Source: Panicum virgatum (taxonomy: Eukaryota; Streptophyta; Magnoliopsida; Poales; Poaceae). From it: a stretch of DNA of 64,000 nt. The first letter of the stretch is position 1. Each line of letters opens with the position of its first letter. The notes under the pieces are model-generated. The model had not been told where the DNA came from and did not search any database. It saw nothing but the letters and a program-made list of their open reading frames with translations. Positions 1-10,961 of the stretch are shown here, piece after piece. The position numbers and the translations under genes were made by a program. The DNA lies in NCBI RefSeq assembly GCF_016808335.1, contig NC_053150.1:42249607-42313606 (forward strand), written 5' to 3'.

Positions 1-2811
1 AATTTCCTCTAAGTCCCAAACACCATTGGAACTCATTGATTTCATCTCATCTTTCATAGCTTCCAGCCATTTGGATGAGTGAATACTTCTCATGGCTTCT
101 TCATAGGAAGCGGGATCACCCTCCATATGAACCTCTTCTGTATTATAAACTTCATAGTCGCTAGAAATAGCCGACCTTCTTTCTCTTTGTGACCTTCTAA
201 GGGCCACTGCTTGTGGCACATTTTGTGCCTCAACTTCTGGCACATTTTCCATAAGGGGCTGTAGCACCTCCTCCTCATGTCCAACTGCGGGTTCAGGCGG
301 TTTCTGGATGATAGGTTCCAAACCTTCGCTCACTGTTGGTATGGGTGAAGTTGCGACAGGTGTTGACACCGTAACAACTGGAATAGTTGGCGCAGCAACA
401 ACCGAAGAAGGTACTGACGTCACTATTTCAGGAACTTTTGGTGCAGCATCAACAGGTAGTGAGAAAAATGGCTCTTGAATCATAGGAGTAGGCACATACA
501 CCCGCTTCTCCTCAAGGTCAATTTCTCTAGGTACCATGCTCCCCCTTATCATTTCACTTTCTAGAAAGACAGTATGTCTCGTTTCTACAAACTTTGTATG
601 TCTGTCTGGGCAGTAGAAACGAAAACCTTTCGACTTTTCAGGATAGCCTATAAAATGACAGCTTACAATTTTAGGATCCAGTTTTCCAATATTTGGATTA
701 AACACTTTAGCCTCAGCTGGGCTCCCCCAGACCCGTAGGTGAGTCAGTGAGGGTTCTCTTCCTGTCCATAGCTCATACGGCGTTTTGGGCACCGATTTGC
801 TTGGCACTCTGTTGAGAATATGGATGGCGGTTTTCAACGCCTCCATCCACAGACTCAATGACAATGAGGAATAACTCATCATACTGCGCACCATATCCAT
901 TAGTGTACGGTTGCGCCTTTCAGCTACTCCATTTTGCTGAGGCTCCCCCGGTGTAGAGTATTGGGCAACTATACCATTTTCCTGTAAAAACCTCGCAAAA
1001 GGTCCAGGAACTTGTCCATAAGGGGTATGTCGACCGTAGTACTCCCCTCCACGGTCTAATCTTACTATTTTAATTCTTTTGTCAAGCTGATTTTCAACCT
1101 CAGCTTTGAATATTTTAAATTTATCCAATGCTTCAGATCTTTCTTTAATTGGATAAATGTAACCATAGCGGGAGTAATCGTCTGTGAATGTTATGAACGA
1201 ATCATAGCCATCCACACTTTTCACAGGAAACGGTCCACATATATCAGTGTGAATTATTTCTAACGTTCCTGTACTTCGTTTGGCACCCTTTTTAATTTGC
1301 TTTACAAATTTTCCTTTAATGCATTCAACGCATTGTTCAAAATCAGAGAACTCTAGCTGTGGAAGAATTTCACTTTTCATTAATCTTTCAATTCTCCCCC
1401 TCGAAATATGGCCTAAACGACAGTGCCATAATTTCGATGAAGTATCTTGAGTTCTCTTCCTTTTCTTTGTTTCTTTCTCTGACAAGGATTCATTCACATT
1501 CACATTACATACAGAATGCACTTTATCACGCATAGATAATAAATAAAGATCATTGTAAAGGACAGCATCACCAATACAATTATTATCAAACCATAGTTCA
1601 CATTTGCCATTCGCAAAATGACAACCAAAACCATCTGTGTCTAAGCGTGATACACTGATCAAGTTTCTTTGAAGCGAAGGAACAAATAAAACATCTTTTA
1701 ATACAAGCATGAAACCATTAACTAGCTCGAGGGAGACATCGCCAACAGCTTCCACATCTGCTTGTACTCCGTTCGCGACTTTAATTTGTCTTTCGCTTCT
1801 TAGCGTAGTCCTTGTCGAACGGAATCCCTGTAAAGAATTTGCAACATGCACAGTTGCACCAGAATCAATCCACCAAGTAGATTTAGAAAACTTTAAATAC
1901 AGGGATTCATTAACAAATGAAATTACATTCTCACCATTCTTTGCCATTATCATTTTTAAATAAGCGGGACAATCTGCTTTGCGATGCCTCTTGTCAAAAC
2001 AGTGGAAGCACTCATCTTGTGCTGGAGTGCGCTGTTGCTGACGCTGTTGCTGATACTTCTGTGGCATAGGGGCTTTGTCTTTAGCTTTAGAGGAAGAAGC
2101 AGCTTGGAAAGGCATTTTCTTGTTATTATGCACAAAATTGACAGACCCACCATTCTGTTTCTTGAGTCTATCTTCCTCTTGTGCACACATTGCAATTGCC
2201 TTTTCCATGTTCCACTTCTCTGGCTGTGAGTTATAGTTTACAACGAACGTTGCAAACTCTTTTGGCAGAGAGGCGAACACCAGGTGCACCATAAACTCTT
2301 CTTTGAGATCCAAGTCCATTGGTTTGAGCTTGGAGTTCAAAGCACACATCCCCATGATATGATTTCTTATCGTACCGGCATTGCCATAGTACCATTTTGT
2401 GACCAACTGCTCTATGATCTGTGTGGCATAAGTCTTTGAAGAACCAGTAAACTGATTCTTTATCTTTGCAAGGTATTCTGCAGCTGAATCACACTCTCCA
2501 ATTGAACCCAAAATATTAGGATCAATTGTGTTCTTTATAACTGCCACACATTTCTTGTTGGCGTTATTCCACTTTGTCTTTTCGAGATCATAAGCCATCT
2601 TTAAGGGAGCATAGTCCCTTTGCTTTTTCTGCCACTCAGCATCAGTGTCAGAATCTCCTCTCACTGGAGCCGGTGGCTCAGTGGGCTTTGGAGTGGTGAT
2701 AATCTCATCCACTTCTCCACAGACGAAAGCAAGATCAACTTTCTTGATCCATTCACCATAGTTGTCTCCTTTTAGTGTTGGGATGTGACTGATGAATCCC
2801 ATCAAATTCAT
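1..2811 (-). CDS. Ty1/copia gag-pol polyprotein, N-terminal part (runs off left edge)
   Basis: The minus-strand frame starts at ATG 2811-2809 and is open to base 1, about 937 codons, so this is the front part of a longer polyprotein. In order it shows: a Gag region (TKWNNANKK, then a run ending in NGGSVNFVHNNKK); a zinc knuckle of the CX2CX4HX4C type (ECFHCFDKRHRKADC, near 1985-2030), with Lys/Arg where Gly is usual; an aspartic protease site (WWIDSGATVHVAN, near 1860-1890); the pre-integrase motif LWHCRLGHIS; the integrase core with DICGPFP, LDRGGEY and the NGVAERRNRT glutamate block; and a proline/valine-rich linker leading to the start of the reverse transcriptase domain (SKWLEAMKDEMKSM) at the window edge. 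No stop or frameshift was seen, so this half looks coding-competent. The PBS and 5' LTR lie at higher coordinates, as expected for this strand. Confidence 0.93.
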   Translation of the reverse strand, partial: MNLMGFISHIPTLKGDNYGEWIKKVDLAFVCGEVDEIITTPKPTEPPAPVRGDSDTDAEWQKKQRDYAPLKMAYDLEKTKWNNANKKCVAVIKNTIDPNILGSIGECDSAAEYLAKIKNQFTGSSKTYATQIIEQLVTKWYYGNAGTIRNHIMGMCALNSKLKPMDLDLKEEFMVHLVFASLPKEFATFVVNYNSQPEKWNMEKAIAMCAQEEDRLKKQNGGSVNFVHNNKKMPFQAASSSKAKDKAPMPQKYQQQRQQQRTPAQDECFHCFDKRHRKADCPAYLKMIMAKNGENVISFVNESLYLKFSKSTWWIDSGATVHVANSLQGFRSTRTTLRSERQIKVANGVQADVEAVGDVSLELVNGFMLVLKDVLFVPSLQRNLISVSRLDTDGFGCHFANGKCELWFDNNCIGDAVLYNDLYLLSMRDKVHSVCNVNVNESLSEKETKKRKRTQDTSSKLWHCRLGHISRGRIERLMKSEILPQLEFSDFEQCVECIKGKFVKQIKKGAKRSTGTLEIIHTDICGPFPVKSVDGYDSFITFTDDYSRYGYIYPIKERSEALDKFKIFKAEVENQLDKRIKIVRLDRGGEYYGRHTPYGQVPGPFARFLQENGIVAQYSTPGEPQQNGVAERRNRTLMDMVRSMMSYSSLSLSLWMEALKTAIHILNRVPSKSVPKTPYELWTGREPSLTHLRVWGSPAEAKVFNPNIGKLDPKIVSCHFIGYPEKSKGFRFYCPDRHTKFVETRHTVFLESEMIRGSMVPREIDLEEKRVYVPTPMIQEPFFSLPVDAAPKVPEIVTSVPSSVVAAPTIPVVTVSTPVATSPIPTVSEGLEPIIQKPPEPAVGHEEEVLQPLMENVPEVEAQNVPQAVALRRSQRERRSAISSDYEVYNTEEVHMEGDPASYEEAMRSIHSSKWLEAMKDEMKSMSSNGVWDLEEI

Positions 2812-4007
2812 CCCCGCTGAAAATTTCAAAAAATAGTGAGAACATAATAACAATAATTGCATGTAAAATTTCAACGTTGGTCAAAATAGAACATACAACT
2901 GTTTATGCAATTAAATCTATATCACCGTTGGGCAGAAATAGAAATAAATGCACAAAAACAATGAAATTACAGTATTGTAATTAACAACGTTGGTCAGAAA
3001 ATTAACAATACTATAATCCTCAAAAATAACCTTTTAATCATGGTCTTAAACTTTAATTGTCTCGTTGGTTCGAATTTAAGTAAAGAACAACTGTAATGAC
3101 TTTTGCAGCGGAAACATGTAGAAAATTTCTATTTTCAGAAGCGAAACTATAAACTTTTATCTCTAAACAATAAACACGTTGGTGCAAAATTGAATAGAGA
3201 TCAAACTATAATCAAAACCATTCAAAAAACTATTGAAATTGCTTCTGGAAAAATAGAAAAAAACAATAAAACGAAACACTGTCCAGCCAGCCCAGAAGCA
3301 AAACCGGCCCGCGGCCTGCTCGGCCACCTTCTCTTGGGCCCGAGGCCCGACAGCCAACGGCCGGGCCGCCGAATCGGCCCGCCGCGGCGTCCCCTCCCCC
3401 GCCCGCATGGGCCGTCTGCCAGCCCAGGAGGCGAGACGCTATCTCGGCCGCCGATTTTGATCGGACGGTCGTCCGCGCGTTTCGCCGGATCAAAACCCGT
3501 CGGCTCCGCGGCGTCCCCAAACCCTAGGTCATTCGCCCCTCCCCTTTCTCTCTCCACGCGACGCAGCGGCGACCCGAGCGTCCATGGCGGCTGGGGAAAA
3601 GCGTGGCCGGCGCCGCCGTCGGCCCCCTCGCCGGCGCGCGCGCTCCGCCCGTGCGAGAGCACGCCGCCGTCGAGCGGCCTGGCGGTGGTGCCCTAAGCCC
3701 TCGCGCGCGCGCGCTCGTGCCCCCGGCGTCCCGAACGGCGAGCGGCTGCTTGCTGTGGTGCGCCCCCTTGGCGAGGGCGGCGCTCATCCGTCCCGCACAA
3801 GTGCGGCCATGGGTGACGCATAGACCAAGTAAGTCCAGCGTCCCCTTTCCTCTAGGGTTAGGGTTAGGGTTTCACTGTTGAACTCGATTTGCCATCGATT
3901 CTCTCTGTTCTTTTCGATTTGCATCGTATTCTTTCTTTTCCTTTGATTTCTTTCGATTCACAGACGAATCCAATTTTCCCAATCTCGATCTACACGTGTG
4001 TAGGCGA
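2812..4007 (-). other. 5' leader of the copia element, with a GC-rich island
   Basis: This is the untranslated leader between the primer binding site and the gag start. It has three parts: an AT-rich start (about 3860-4007), a strongly GC-rich block (about 3290-3835), and an AT-rich end (2812-3215). On the minus strand near 3850-3870 there is a tract of AAACCCTAA type (telobox). The open frames in the GC block have no recognisable domain and look like composition artefacts, although a captured host fragment cannot be excluded. Confidence 0.6.
2868..3190. repeat. Degenerate repeats around a CGTTGG(T/G) core in the copia leader
   Basis: The core CGTTGG with a similar right flank (TCAAAAT, GCAGAAAT, TCAGAAAAT, TTCGAAT, TGCAAAAT) occurs five times near 2872, 2929, 2985, 3062 and 3177, mostly 55-80 bases apart. 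The spacers are AT-rich. This is a diverged direct-repeat array just upstream of gag. Confidence 0.55.
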
Positions 4008-4016
4008 CTGATACCA
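4008..4016 (-). other. Primer binding site of the copia element
   Basis: The minus strand reads TGGTATCAG one base after the LTR end. This matches the start of the initiator-Met tRNA complement used by most plant copia elements. The match stops after nine bases (TCGCC follows instead of AGCC). Confidence 0.8.
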
Positions 4017-4017
4017 T

Positions 4018-4510
4018 TGATAGACCTCTAGGATCGACACAGTACATAAGCCGAGTAGGATTTCTTTCCTTTTCTTTACATCAAGAGCAAAAGACTCTAT
4101 ATCTATTGCATAAGCAATATATGAAGGAACGCAGTGAGAGAGTAGAGAGAGAGACCATCACCACCAGCGTTTGAGCTCGATCCGGCGGCCATCTCCGGTT
4201 CGCTGATGACGATCTGCTCTAAGGCAGCGACGAGCGGGGCAGTGGAGTCGCTGATCAACGTCGATGGAGACGGTGGTGTAGCTTCCCGCTGCTCCAGCGC
4301 AACCTCTAGATCGGCTAGGGTTTAGAATGTGGGAGGGAGTACTGGCGGCGCGGCGAACTTCGGTCCCCGTGCCCCGGCCCCTTCACCCCTCTTTATTTAG
4401 CGCTGTGCAGCGGGGGCCCACCAACTATTAAGGTTGGGCGCCCCCGATCAGGGCGCAAATCAAGATCCTAATAGACCGTTGGGTCTATTAGGAAAGAGAT
4501 TAATCCAACA
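4018..4510 (-). mobile_element. 5' LTR of the copia element
   Basis: On the minus strand the segment starts TGTTGGATTA and ends TCTATCA, directly followed by one base and the PBS. It is 493 bp, normal for copia. A TATA-like CTAAATAAAG is present on the minus strand near 4393-4402. The partner 3' LTR lies outside the window, so the target duplication cannot be tested; the base block outside this end is CGCTG. Confidence 0.88.
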
Positions 4511-5460
4511 CGCTGGACTAGGGCAGCGACGAGGCCGCCTGTTCTGCTTAGCACCGGCCCCATCCGAAGCCCCCACAGCGCCGCCGCCCAAGTCCCGCGT
4601 CCTTCCGCCATGGAGGGCCCGCCCGCGCCATGGAGTTGGGCGCTGCCCGATGGGGAATCGGCGGTGCCCGCCCTCGATTTGGCACTGCCCGCTCTGAATT
4701 CAGAGCTGTCGCGAGTCGATTCAGAGCTGCCCGATGTCTGCTGTGTAGCTCGTTGTTTGCTTGTTGTCATTTGCTTAGAAAATCAAAAGCAGGTTCTGTA
4801 CACAGCAGGTCGTTTACGGACTTGGAAAGCAGCCGGATCACGTGCATGACGATGCAGGGGAGAATGAGTTGGAGAGCTTCTTGACTAGGAACGACGCTGT
4901 CATGCGCGCCGCCTCCAGCGCGGCCTTGTTCGCGGACACGAAGGGCGGCGGCGCAGATGGAGATGGAGGCTGGCGGCGCTGGTGTTGGAGGCCGGTGCTG
5001 CTGGAGGCCGGCGGAGCCCTAGGGCCGGCATCGACGGGGGCGATGCATCCTGAGCGGTGACGAACGGAACGGAGGGGGCTGACGGAATCGACTGGAGGGG
5101 GTGCTGTGCAAATCGGCAGACCAGGGTGGGGGGAGATGCGGGTGACTGTGGGGGGAGATGCGGGTGACTAATTGCAAATTGTTCCCACCTATGTTCATAG
5201 TCCTTGGACGAGGATCTTATGATGTTGATTGGAGTTTTTAAAGTTTGCACAGTAGGTCTAGTTTCCATAAGATACGGTGCCATTTAAAATAGAGCCGCAC
5301 CCAGGGCGATAAGAAAAGCCGAATCAGCAGCGCCAGACCGACCCCAACGGCATCCACAGTGTGTATCTAAAAGTTGATGCTCCAAATATCAAACCATAGT
5401 CGATATTTTGGTGGGCTCCTGATTTTTCATTTCGGTGCAAACCTTGATGGTGGGCTCCAC
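4511..5460. other. No gene recognised (GC-rich, then mixed sequence)
   Basis: This is GC-rich DNA up to about 5060 and mixed sequence after that. Several short frames are open on both strands, but none has a recognisable domain or sensible start context. A 20-base stretch is repeated at about 5128-5166 (GGGGGAGATGCGGGTGACT twice). Confidence 0.4.
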
Positions 5461-5468
5461 TCAACTAA

Positions 5469-5790
5469 GAGGGTGTTTGGTTTTCTGAGGCTTATTTTAA
5501 GTTCTGTCACGGCGTTACATCAAATCAAATGTTTCGATGCTAATTAGAAAAACTAATTATAAAACTAACTACACAACCATTGGATTTATTCACCAGACAA
5601 AATCTATTAAATCTAATTAATTCATAATTACATAGTTTACTATGGCATCACATATGCTTTACAGACTAATTAAGTTTAATAGATTCATCTAAAAAAAGCA
5701 TAGGTGTTATAGAATTTGTTCTCATTAATCAATTTTTAGTACTAGCATCAAACATAAATTAAGTCCTAACCCTTATTTTATAAGCCTTTC
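5469..5790. mobile_element. MITE-like AT-rich repeat (TGTTTGGTT type)
   Basis: It starts with GGGTGTTTGGTTTTC and carries the AT-rich phrases (ACTAATTATAAAACTAACTAC, TAATAGATTCATC) that recur in the other MITE copies at 32690, 35163 and 36114. No clean inverted terminus was found on the right, so the copy is probably decayed. Confidence 0.5.
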
Positions 5791-6231
5791 TTCCGATAGC
5801 GCGAGTGTGACGTTGGTTATTCATGGCACAACAGCTGCCAACTCATTTTTTTTAATTCTGTGAGCATGGTTTTTTTGTTGTTGTTGGAGCATCGGTCGCA
5901 AAATTGCCGAGACTTAAAAATCGCCGTGAACAACAAAAAAAAAAATCCACCGGTTGTTGGAACAGTCGTATCAACATCACGGGACATAATTTACACATCA
6001 AATAAAACATAGTTGGGTTAAACAAGCAGCATTGCTGTTCCATCAGATAACATCAATCTCTATTCAGAATACGTCAAAAAAAAATCTCTATTCAGAAACC
6101 ACCAGGTACTTCCTACAGGAGAAAGACATTCAGAGAATCTAACTACACCATCCGTAGCAGCCAACTCTCGGGATTGCCTGAGCAGGCCGCAGATGAACAA
6201 GGGAGCCTGCAGGCGGCCTAGCCTAGCTCGC

Positions 6232-6474
6232 CTAGGACGAGGTGAACTTGGTGACGGACTTGTGCCCTCGGAGACGGCGTGCTTGGCGAGCTCCCCGGGG
6301 AGAACGAGGCGCACGGAGGTCTGGATCTCGCGGTAGGTGATGGTGGGCTTCTTATTGCCGCGCGAGCTTGGCCGCCTCGGCCGCCAGCTTCTCAAAGATG
6401 TCGTTGATGAATGAGTTCATGATGGACATGGCCTTGGAGAAGATGCCGATGTCCGGGTGCATCTGCTTCAGCAC
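6232..6474 (-). pseudogene. Histone H2B, 3' half (split by gypsy insertion)
   Basis: The minus-strand sequence encodes the H2B histone fold from [20 protein letters not shown] through [49 protein letters not shown] to VTKFTSS and a TAG at 6234-6232. Two small deletions break the frame: two bases at about 6356 (the Tyr codon between AR and NKK is reduced to one base) and one base at about 6260 (in GTK). H2B packs DNA in the nucleosome with H2A. The 5' half lies 17.5 kb away at 23972-24180. The join falls in the KVL codons, where the 5-bp target duplication repeats GTGCT. With the insertion and two frameshifts this gene cannot make H2B. Confidence 0.95.
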
Positions 6475-7782
6475 TGTCGGGTACCATGATTAGGGGTACC
6501 CTAATCAGGGGACCAATATCACCCTAAAAACACAAACACATGCTGGACAACCGGGCCCACGAAAGCCTACAGCCTCCTTCCAATCTGGAAGAAAGGAAAG
6601 GACTCAAAGAAGCCCAACGCACGGCCCACGTACGCAGTGCGGCCCATCCGCACCCCCCTCGGACCCGCGGGGTGATCTCTGCCTCGCTCGAGGGCTCCCC
6701 GCCGAATCCCTCGACCGCGCCCCGCGCCTCCGCCTCGCTCGAGGGTAGCGAGCCTACCCTCGGAGGGGCGAATCATCTCCACCTCACTCGAGGCCACCCC
6801 TCGACGGAAAGGACAAACGACCCTTCCGGTCTATCGCCCGCCGTACGGAGGCATTAATGCCAATCACTCCTCCATAGCGCCCGTGTCAGACGGCATCAAG
6901 CCGCCATTCTCCACAGTGGCTGTGACCGGAGTCTCGTCCGCCAACTCCGGTCACTGCTCCGCCATTCCGGACGCTGTGACAACACTGTGGGAACCTGCGA
7001 CGCAGTGCAAGACGTGCTCGGCACTACTCCAGCTACTGTACTGCCAACTCCCCATACCTCCTTCGTACTTTCCCTTCCGCTGAGCCTTCGAATGGCATGG
7101 GCACGACCCTCGGAAGCAGCTCCGGCCTTGACCAGGACAAGACCCTGGCCTGTAAGACCCTCAGAACGCCGCCACGCCACGCCTGGAGGACGGTCCCCCC
7201 CACAGCAACGACCACGCCGCCCGCTGGAGCCGCCAGAACGCCGGCGCGATCTCTGCAAGACCAAGGACGATGTCCAGGACGACTGCCACGCCTGGCGCCA
7301 TACCCCACAGTGTACTTCCCACAGTGCTCGACCACTGCACCCCTACAATTTAGGGAGAAGACGACGACTTTCACGATCCCCTGTGCATGTGCACCATCCC
7401 TTCTTGTGTCTATAAAAGGATGAGCCGGGCTTTCCCTTAAGGGGTCGGCCCATTCGATAGAACACAATGCTCAGCACTGCTCACAGAGCACATATGCTCT
7501 TCTGAGCCCTGATATTGGCACTCACCTCAATCAACTCCCCCTCTAGCAGAGACTCGGGAGCTTCCCTCCCTCTCTCGCCTCGCTTGTACCCCCTACTATA
7601 GGCACCCCCGGTGAAAGACAGTACAGTGCTCTCGCACACCCCTTTGCTGGACGTACGGCCCCACGGCCGGAACCAGGATAAACCTGTGCGTTACTGTGTT
7701 GCCTCTTGCATCAATATTTGGGACGAGGAACACGCAGCATCATCACTAGTTGGGTCCGGCTCGCCGGGTCAGGACACCGACA
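6475..7782 (+). repeat. 5' LTR of the Tat-type element
   Basis: 1308 bp, TG...CA, followed by one base and the PBS. Starts with the imperfect repeat ATTAGGGGTACCCTAATC. It contains about 70 bp near 6730-6805 that are absent from the 3' LTR. Confidence 0.92.
7411..7417 (+). promoter_or_regulatory. TATA box of the 5' LTR
   Basis: TATAAAA in the context GTGTCTATAAAAGGA, at the position expected for the LTR promoter. The 3' LTR has the same box at 23599-23605. Confidence 0.75.
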
Positions 7783-7783
7783 G

Positions 7784-7801
7784 TTGGCGCGCCAGGTAGG
7801 G
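7784..7801 (+). other. Primer binding site of the Tat-type element
   Basis: TTGGCGCGCCAGGTAGGG follows the LTR end after one base. This is the usual PBS position and style for RIRE2-like elements; I did not match the tRNA. Confidence 0.75.
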
Positions 7802-8222
7802 GCCGTTGCGTGACATTTCTCTTTTGTTCCCATTTGATCTCCAGGGATGGCGAGTAGATCCAACCCATTCCCCATGGCGCCTCGGATCCGCTCCCAGCGG
7901 GATACGTGATTTGGTTCGGGAGTCTTGAGTTCAGAGCAACCGGCAACGGTTACCTCATGGAGCTCCTCTCGCCCAGACGTAGCCCTGACACTCCGACTTC
8001 ACCAGCCCGGCGCAATAGGCGCTCGGGCCAGCACTCGCGACAAGCACACATGGAGCGGCGCTGGGCGGCACGCCTCAGCTCCCCCACGTGGGTTGAGGTT
8101 GCCATGTCGCAGCTCAGCGTCGCGGCCGACAGGACCACCGCTTCGTCATCACGTGCCTCGGCGTCCTTTACGCCGGCACCATCATCGACTGCAGCCCCAG
8201 TACCTCTCAGGGGGGCGCGACT

Positions 8223-9227
8223 GTGCCGTCGCCCTTTCCCTTCAGGATGCGTAACGCTGCCACCTATGCCTCTTCGTCCAGCACCAACTTCGCTGAGTAC
8301 GAGGATCTGCCGGGTCATCACCTCCTGTCGATCCGCAACCTCATCGCATCATCTCCTGACGACTCCTACCCCGAGACAGTGAGCTCGATCGCCGACGACA
8401 TCATCTTCTTCAGGGACGACTTCACGGCCGAGGAGGCCGAGGACTACTCCGGGGTCCGCGACCCCGACGCTTTCCGCTCGTTCCAGCTCACGGCGGTTTA
8501 CTGCCTCACCTACTCCGAGGACTCCAGCGAGGGGGATTATGATCCCACTCGGGAGTGCTTCATGGCCAAGCTCGCGAACAGGCAAAATGACAACGCTCCG
8601 GGCAATGACGGGAACGGCGGGGCGGACGCGCAGGCAAACCAACCAGTGGTGCCGGCCGCGACCCCTTTGTCTTCTTCAAGCTCGGCGACACAGCAGGCAC
8701 AGTTGGCACAGCTCAAGGAGCTTCAAGCCAAGCTCGACGAGCAGCGTCGGCAGACACAGGAGCTGCGCACCGCACTCGAGCAGCAGCGCACCGCGCGTGG
8801 CGCACATGCCCAGGCGGCGGCACACATTGCCCGGGAGCAGATCCTAGCCGATAACAACGTCGACAAACCTCCGGAACTGAAAACGGCCGGCGAAAAACTC
8901 GTCGCTGCGGCCTACCTACTCCAAGCAATGCCCGAGCCGTCGACGACTTCGGGTCACAACCTGCGCCGCGAGGCACAGGCGCTCATCGAACAAGCTGATG
9001 TGCAGCAGGCCGAGAGCTTTGCATCTCGCATGAGCTCGATAGTCCCGAAGCAGCCCGGTGGGACTGCACGGCAGGACCACGAGGTTTCGGTGCACACTGC
9101 ACCATGAGGGAAGGGAAAGGCAGCCGCAGCGCACGGTGCGAAGGTAGCCGCAGCGCACGACCACATCGGGAAGACTCCTGCAAGGGAGCGACTCCACAAC
9201 ACGCGCGGACATGACGGTGTAAGGATC
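8223..9227 (+). pseudogene. gag N-terminal remnant of the Tat-type element
   Basis: The frame from 8223 gives a 294-residue protein with a Ser/Pro-rich start, a Gln/Glu/Ala coiled-coil-like stretch (QLAQLKELQAKLDEQRRQ, about residues 155-195) and an acidic, Ala-rich tail. It stops at TGA 9105-9107, but the same frame stays open beyond it to about 9227 (GKGKAAAAHGAKV...), so the stop is probably secondary. The true start is unclear; the ATG at 7847, which follows the PBS, meets a stop after 20 codons. The core Gag domain and zinc knuckle that should follow are missing: the sequence passes into an inserted LTR at about 9228 and resumes in the protease. Confidence 0.75.
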
Positions 9228-10430
9228 ACCGGGGTGTCCGACCCTAGAGGGGGAGGGGGTGAATAGGGTCGCTAATCGCTTTTTAACCTAGGGCTCAATC
9301 TAATTGCATAAGATAAACCTAATACGTCCTACACATGCTAGTTATGACTAATGTTTATCTATGCTACCCTCTACTTACCCCAAAAGACTTGCAACCTATT
9401 GCCAATCCTAATCAAACTAACTAGGAAAGTAAAGGTAGCAAGAAAGAGTAAATGCGGAAACGTAATGCGGTAAGTAAAGCGGTAAGGGAGAGGATATGCA
9501 AACTCCCGTGAAGACACCAAGACACACGATTTAACGTGGTTCGGTTAGGACACCAAAGTCCCTCCCTACGTCCACGGCCACTTGTCCAACACGAACAAGT
9601 GTGATGCCGAGTCTCTTCACTCGATCACCGTCTTGCCACGCCTCCAAGGCTCCCGACAAGTAAAGGCTAAGTGACGCCAAGTCACAAAGAGGAGGTCACC
9701 GCCACAGTCTATCTCGAAGCGTCACCACGGCACCGTCTTCACTATCTTGGACCTTTAACACCAAGTAGGGGCCTCCTTCCCCGCACAAAGTGTCGTTGCC
9801 ACTCCACACTAAGTCGGAGGGTCACATGACGAGTACACAAGGTGCTTGCCGTAGCAAGGCTTTCTCTCAAGCTAGTTCTCTCAAGAACTAAGCCTAAACT
9901 AGCACTAAGCACTTTCACAAGTATGCTTAAGCATATATGATGTACAATGAAGCTCTATGGTGGTTGGAGATGATCTTTAGCTCTTGTATACTTCCTTGAA
10001 CTCCAGCACACTCAAATGACCCGGCCTTGGGGGTATATCTAGGCAGCACAAGCAAATATAGCCGTTGGAGAAAAGCTGCCCGAAATGTGCTTAACGCCGG
10101 TTAATCCGACGTACCCCAAAAGCCATCATCGGTTTAACCGGTGTATGTAAACTGCCACTTGAAAAACTAGCCGTTAGCAATCAACCGGTGTAACGCCGGT
10201 TTAACCGATGTAATCAACCGGTGTATGTAATATTAGCGTCGGTTTAACCGGTGAGTGTAACTTCTTCGCGTTCCTCCAAAAACCACCTCTCTGGACAACT
10301 GAACCGATGCAATTGACCGATGCATCGTCGGTTCAACTGGTGTATGTAATTTCCTTGGTCTTCATCTGCCAATGCACCGACGTATATAACTTCCGTAGCG
10401 TCGGTTCATCCGGTGTAAAACCCTAGCCCG
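9228..10430 (-). mobile_element. LTR fragment inserted between gag and protease (element A)
   Basis: This is non-coding and on the minus strand reads as an LTR: an array of imperfect palindromes of the ACCGGTTTAACCGGT type (about 10090-10425), a TATA-like stretch (GATATACCCCC, about 10030-10045), and a right end with CCCCCTCCCCCTCTAGGG (about 9245-9262). It shares this order and several phrases (ACGTGGTTCGGTTAG, GAACTCCAGCA, CAAATGACC) with element B at 33232-34734, but it lacks the last 400 bp or so that B has beyond the palindromes. The neighbouring gag core is also missing, so one deletion probably removed both. Confidence 0.7.
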
Positions 10431-10961
10431 CAGACCTTGGAGCTCATGGGGATCGGATTGAACAAGCTCCGGCCTAGCAGGTCGCCATTCCATGGCGTTG
10501 CGCCGGGGAAGCGAGTCCAACCCCTCAGCCAAATCGACCTACCCGTCTGTTTCGGCACGGCAGCCAACTTCCGCAAGGAAGTACTCACCTTCGAGGTGGT
10601 GGGGTTTCGGGGAGCCTACCGTGCCATCCTTGGTCATCCCTGCTATGCCAAATTCATGGCCATCCCCAACTACACATATCTCAAGCTGAAGATGCCGGGC
10701 CTGAGGGGTATCATCACCGTCGGTTCCTCGTTCGAGCACGCCTACGAGTGCGACGTCGAGTGTGTCGAGCACGCGGAGTCTCAAGCGGAGGGCGAGGCCC
10801 TCGCAGCCACCCTCGACAAGATGGCAAGCGAGGCCTTGGACTCCACGCACCGACACGCGGGCAGCTTCGAACCCGCCGAGGGTATCAAGAAGGTGCCCCT
10901 CGACCCGAATCACCCTGACGACAAGGCGTTGTAGGTCAGCGCCACCCTTGACAACAAATAG
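10431..10961 (+). pseudogene. Aspartic protease, C-terminal part, and pol spacer
   Basis: The frame around 10437-10934 encodes MGIGLNKLRPSRSPFHGV, then FRKEVLTFEVVGFRGAYRAI, LGHPCYAKFMAIPNYTYLKL and a spacer ending in DPNHPDDKAL. This is the part after the catalytic DSG motif in Tat-type proteases. The DSG itself is gone with the deletion near 10430. Stops TAG at 10932-10934 and 10959-10961 interrupt the otherwise continuous frame. Confidence 0.8.

Noticed and set aside
3852..3870. Telomere-like repeat (CCCTAAA type)
   Set aside because: Only about two and a half units, inside a retrotransposon leader. This is a telobox-like motif, not an interstitial telomere.
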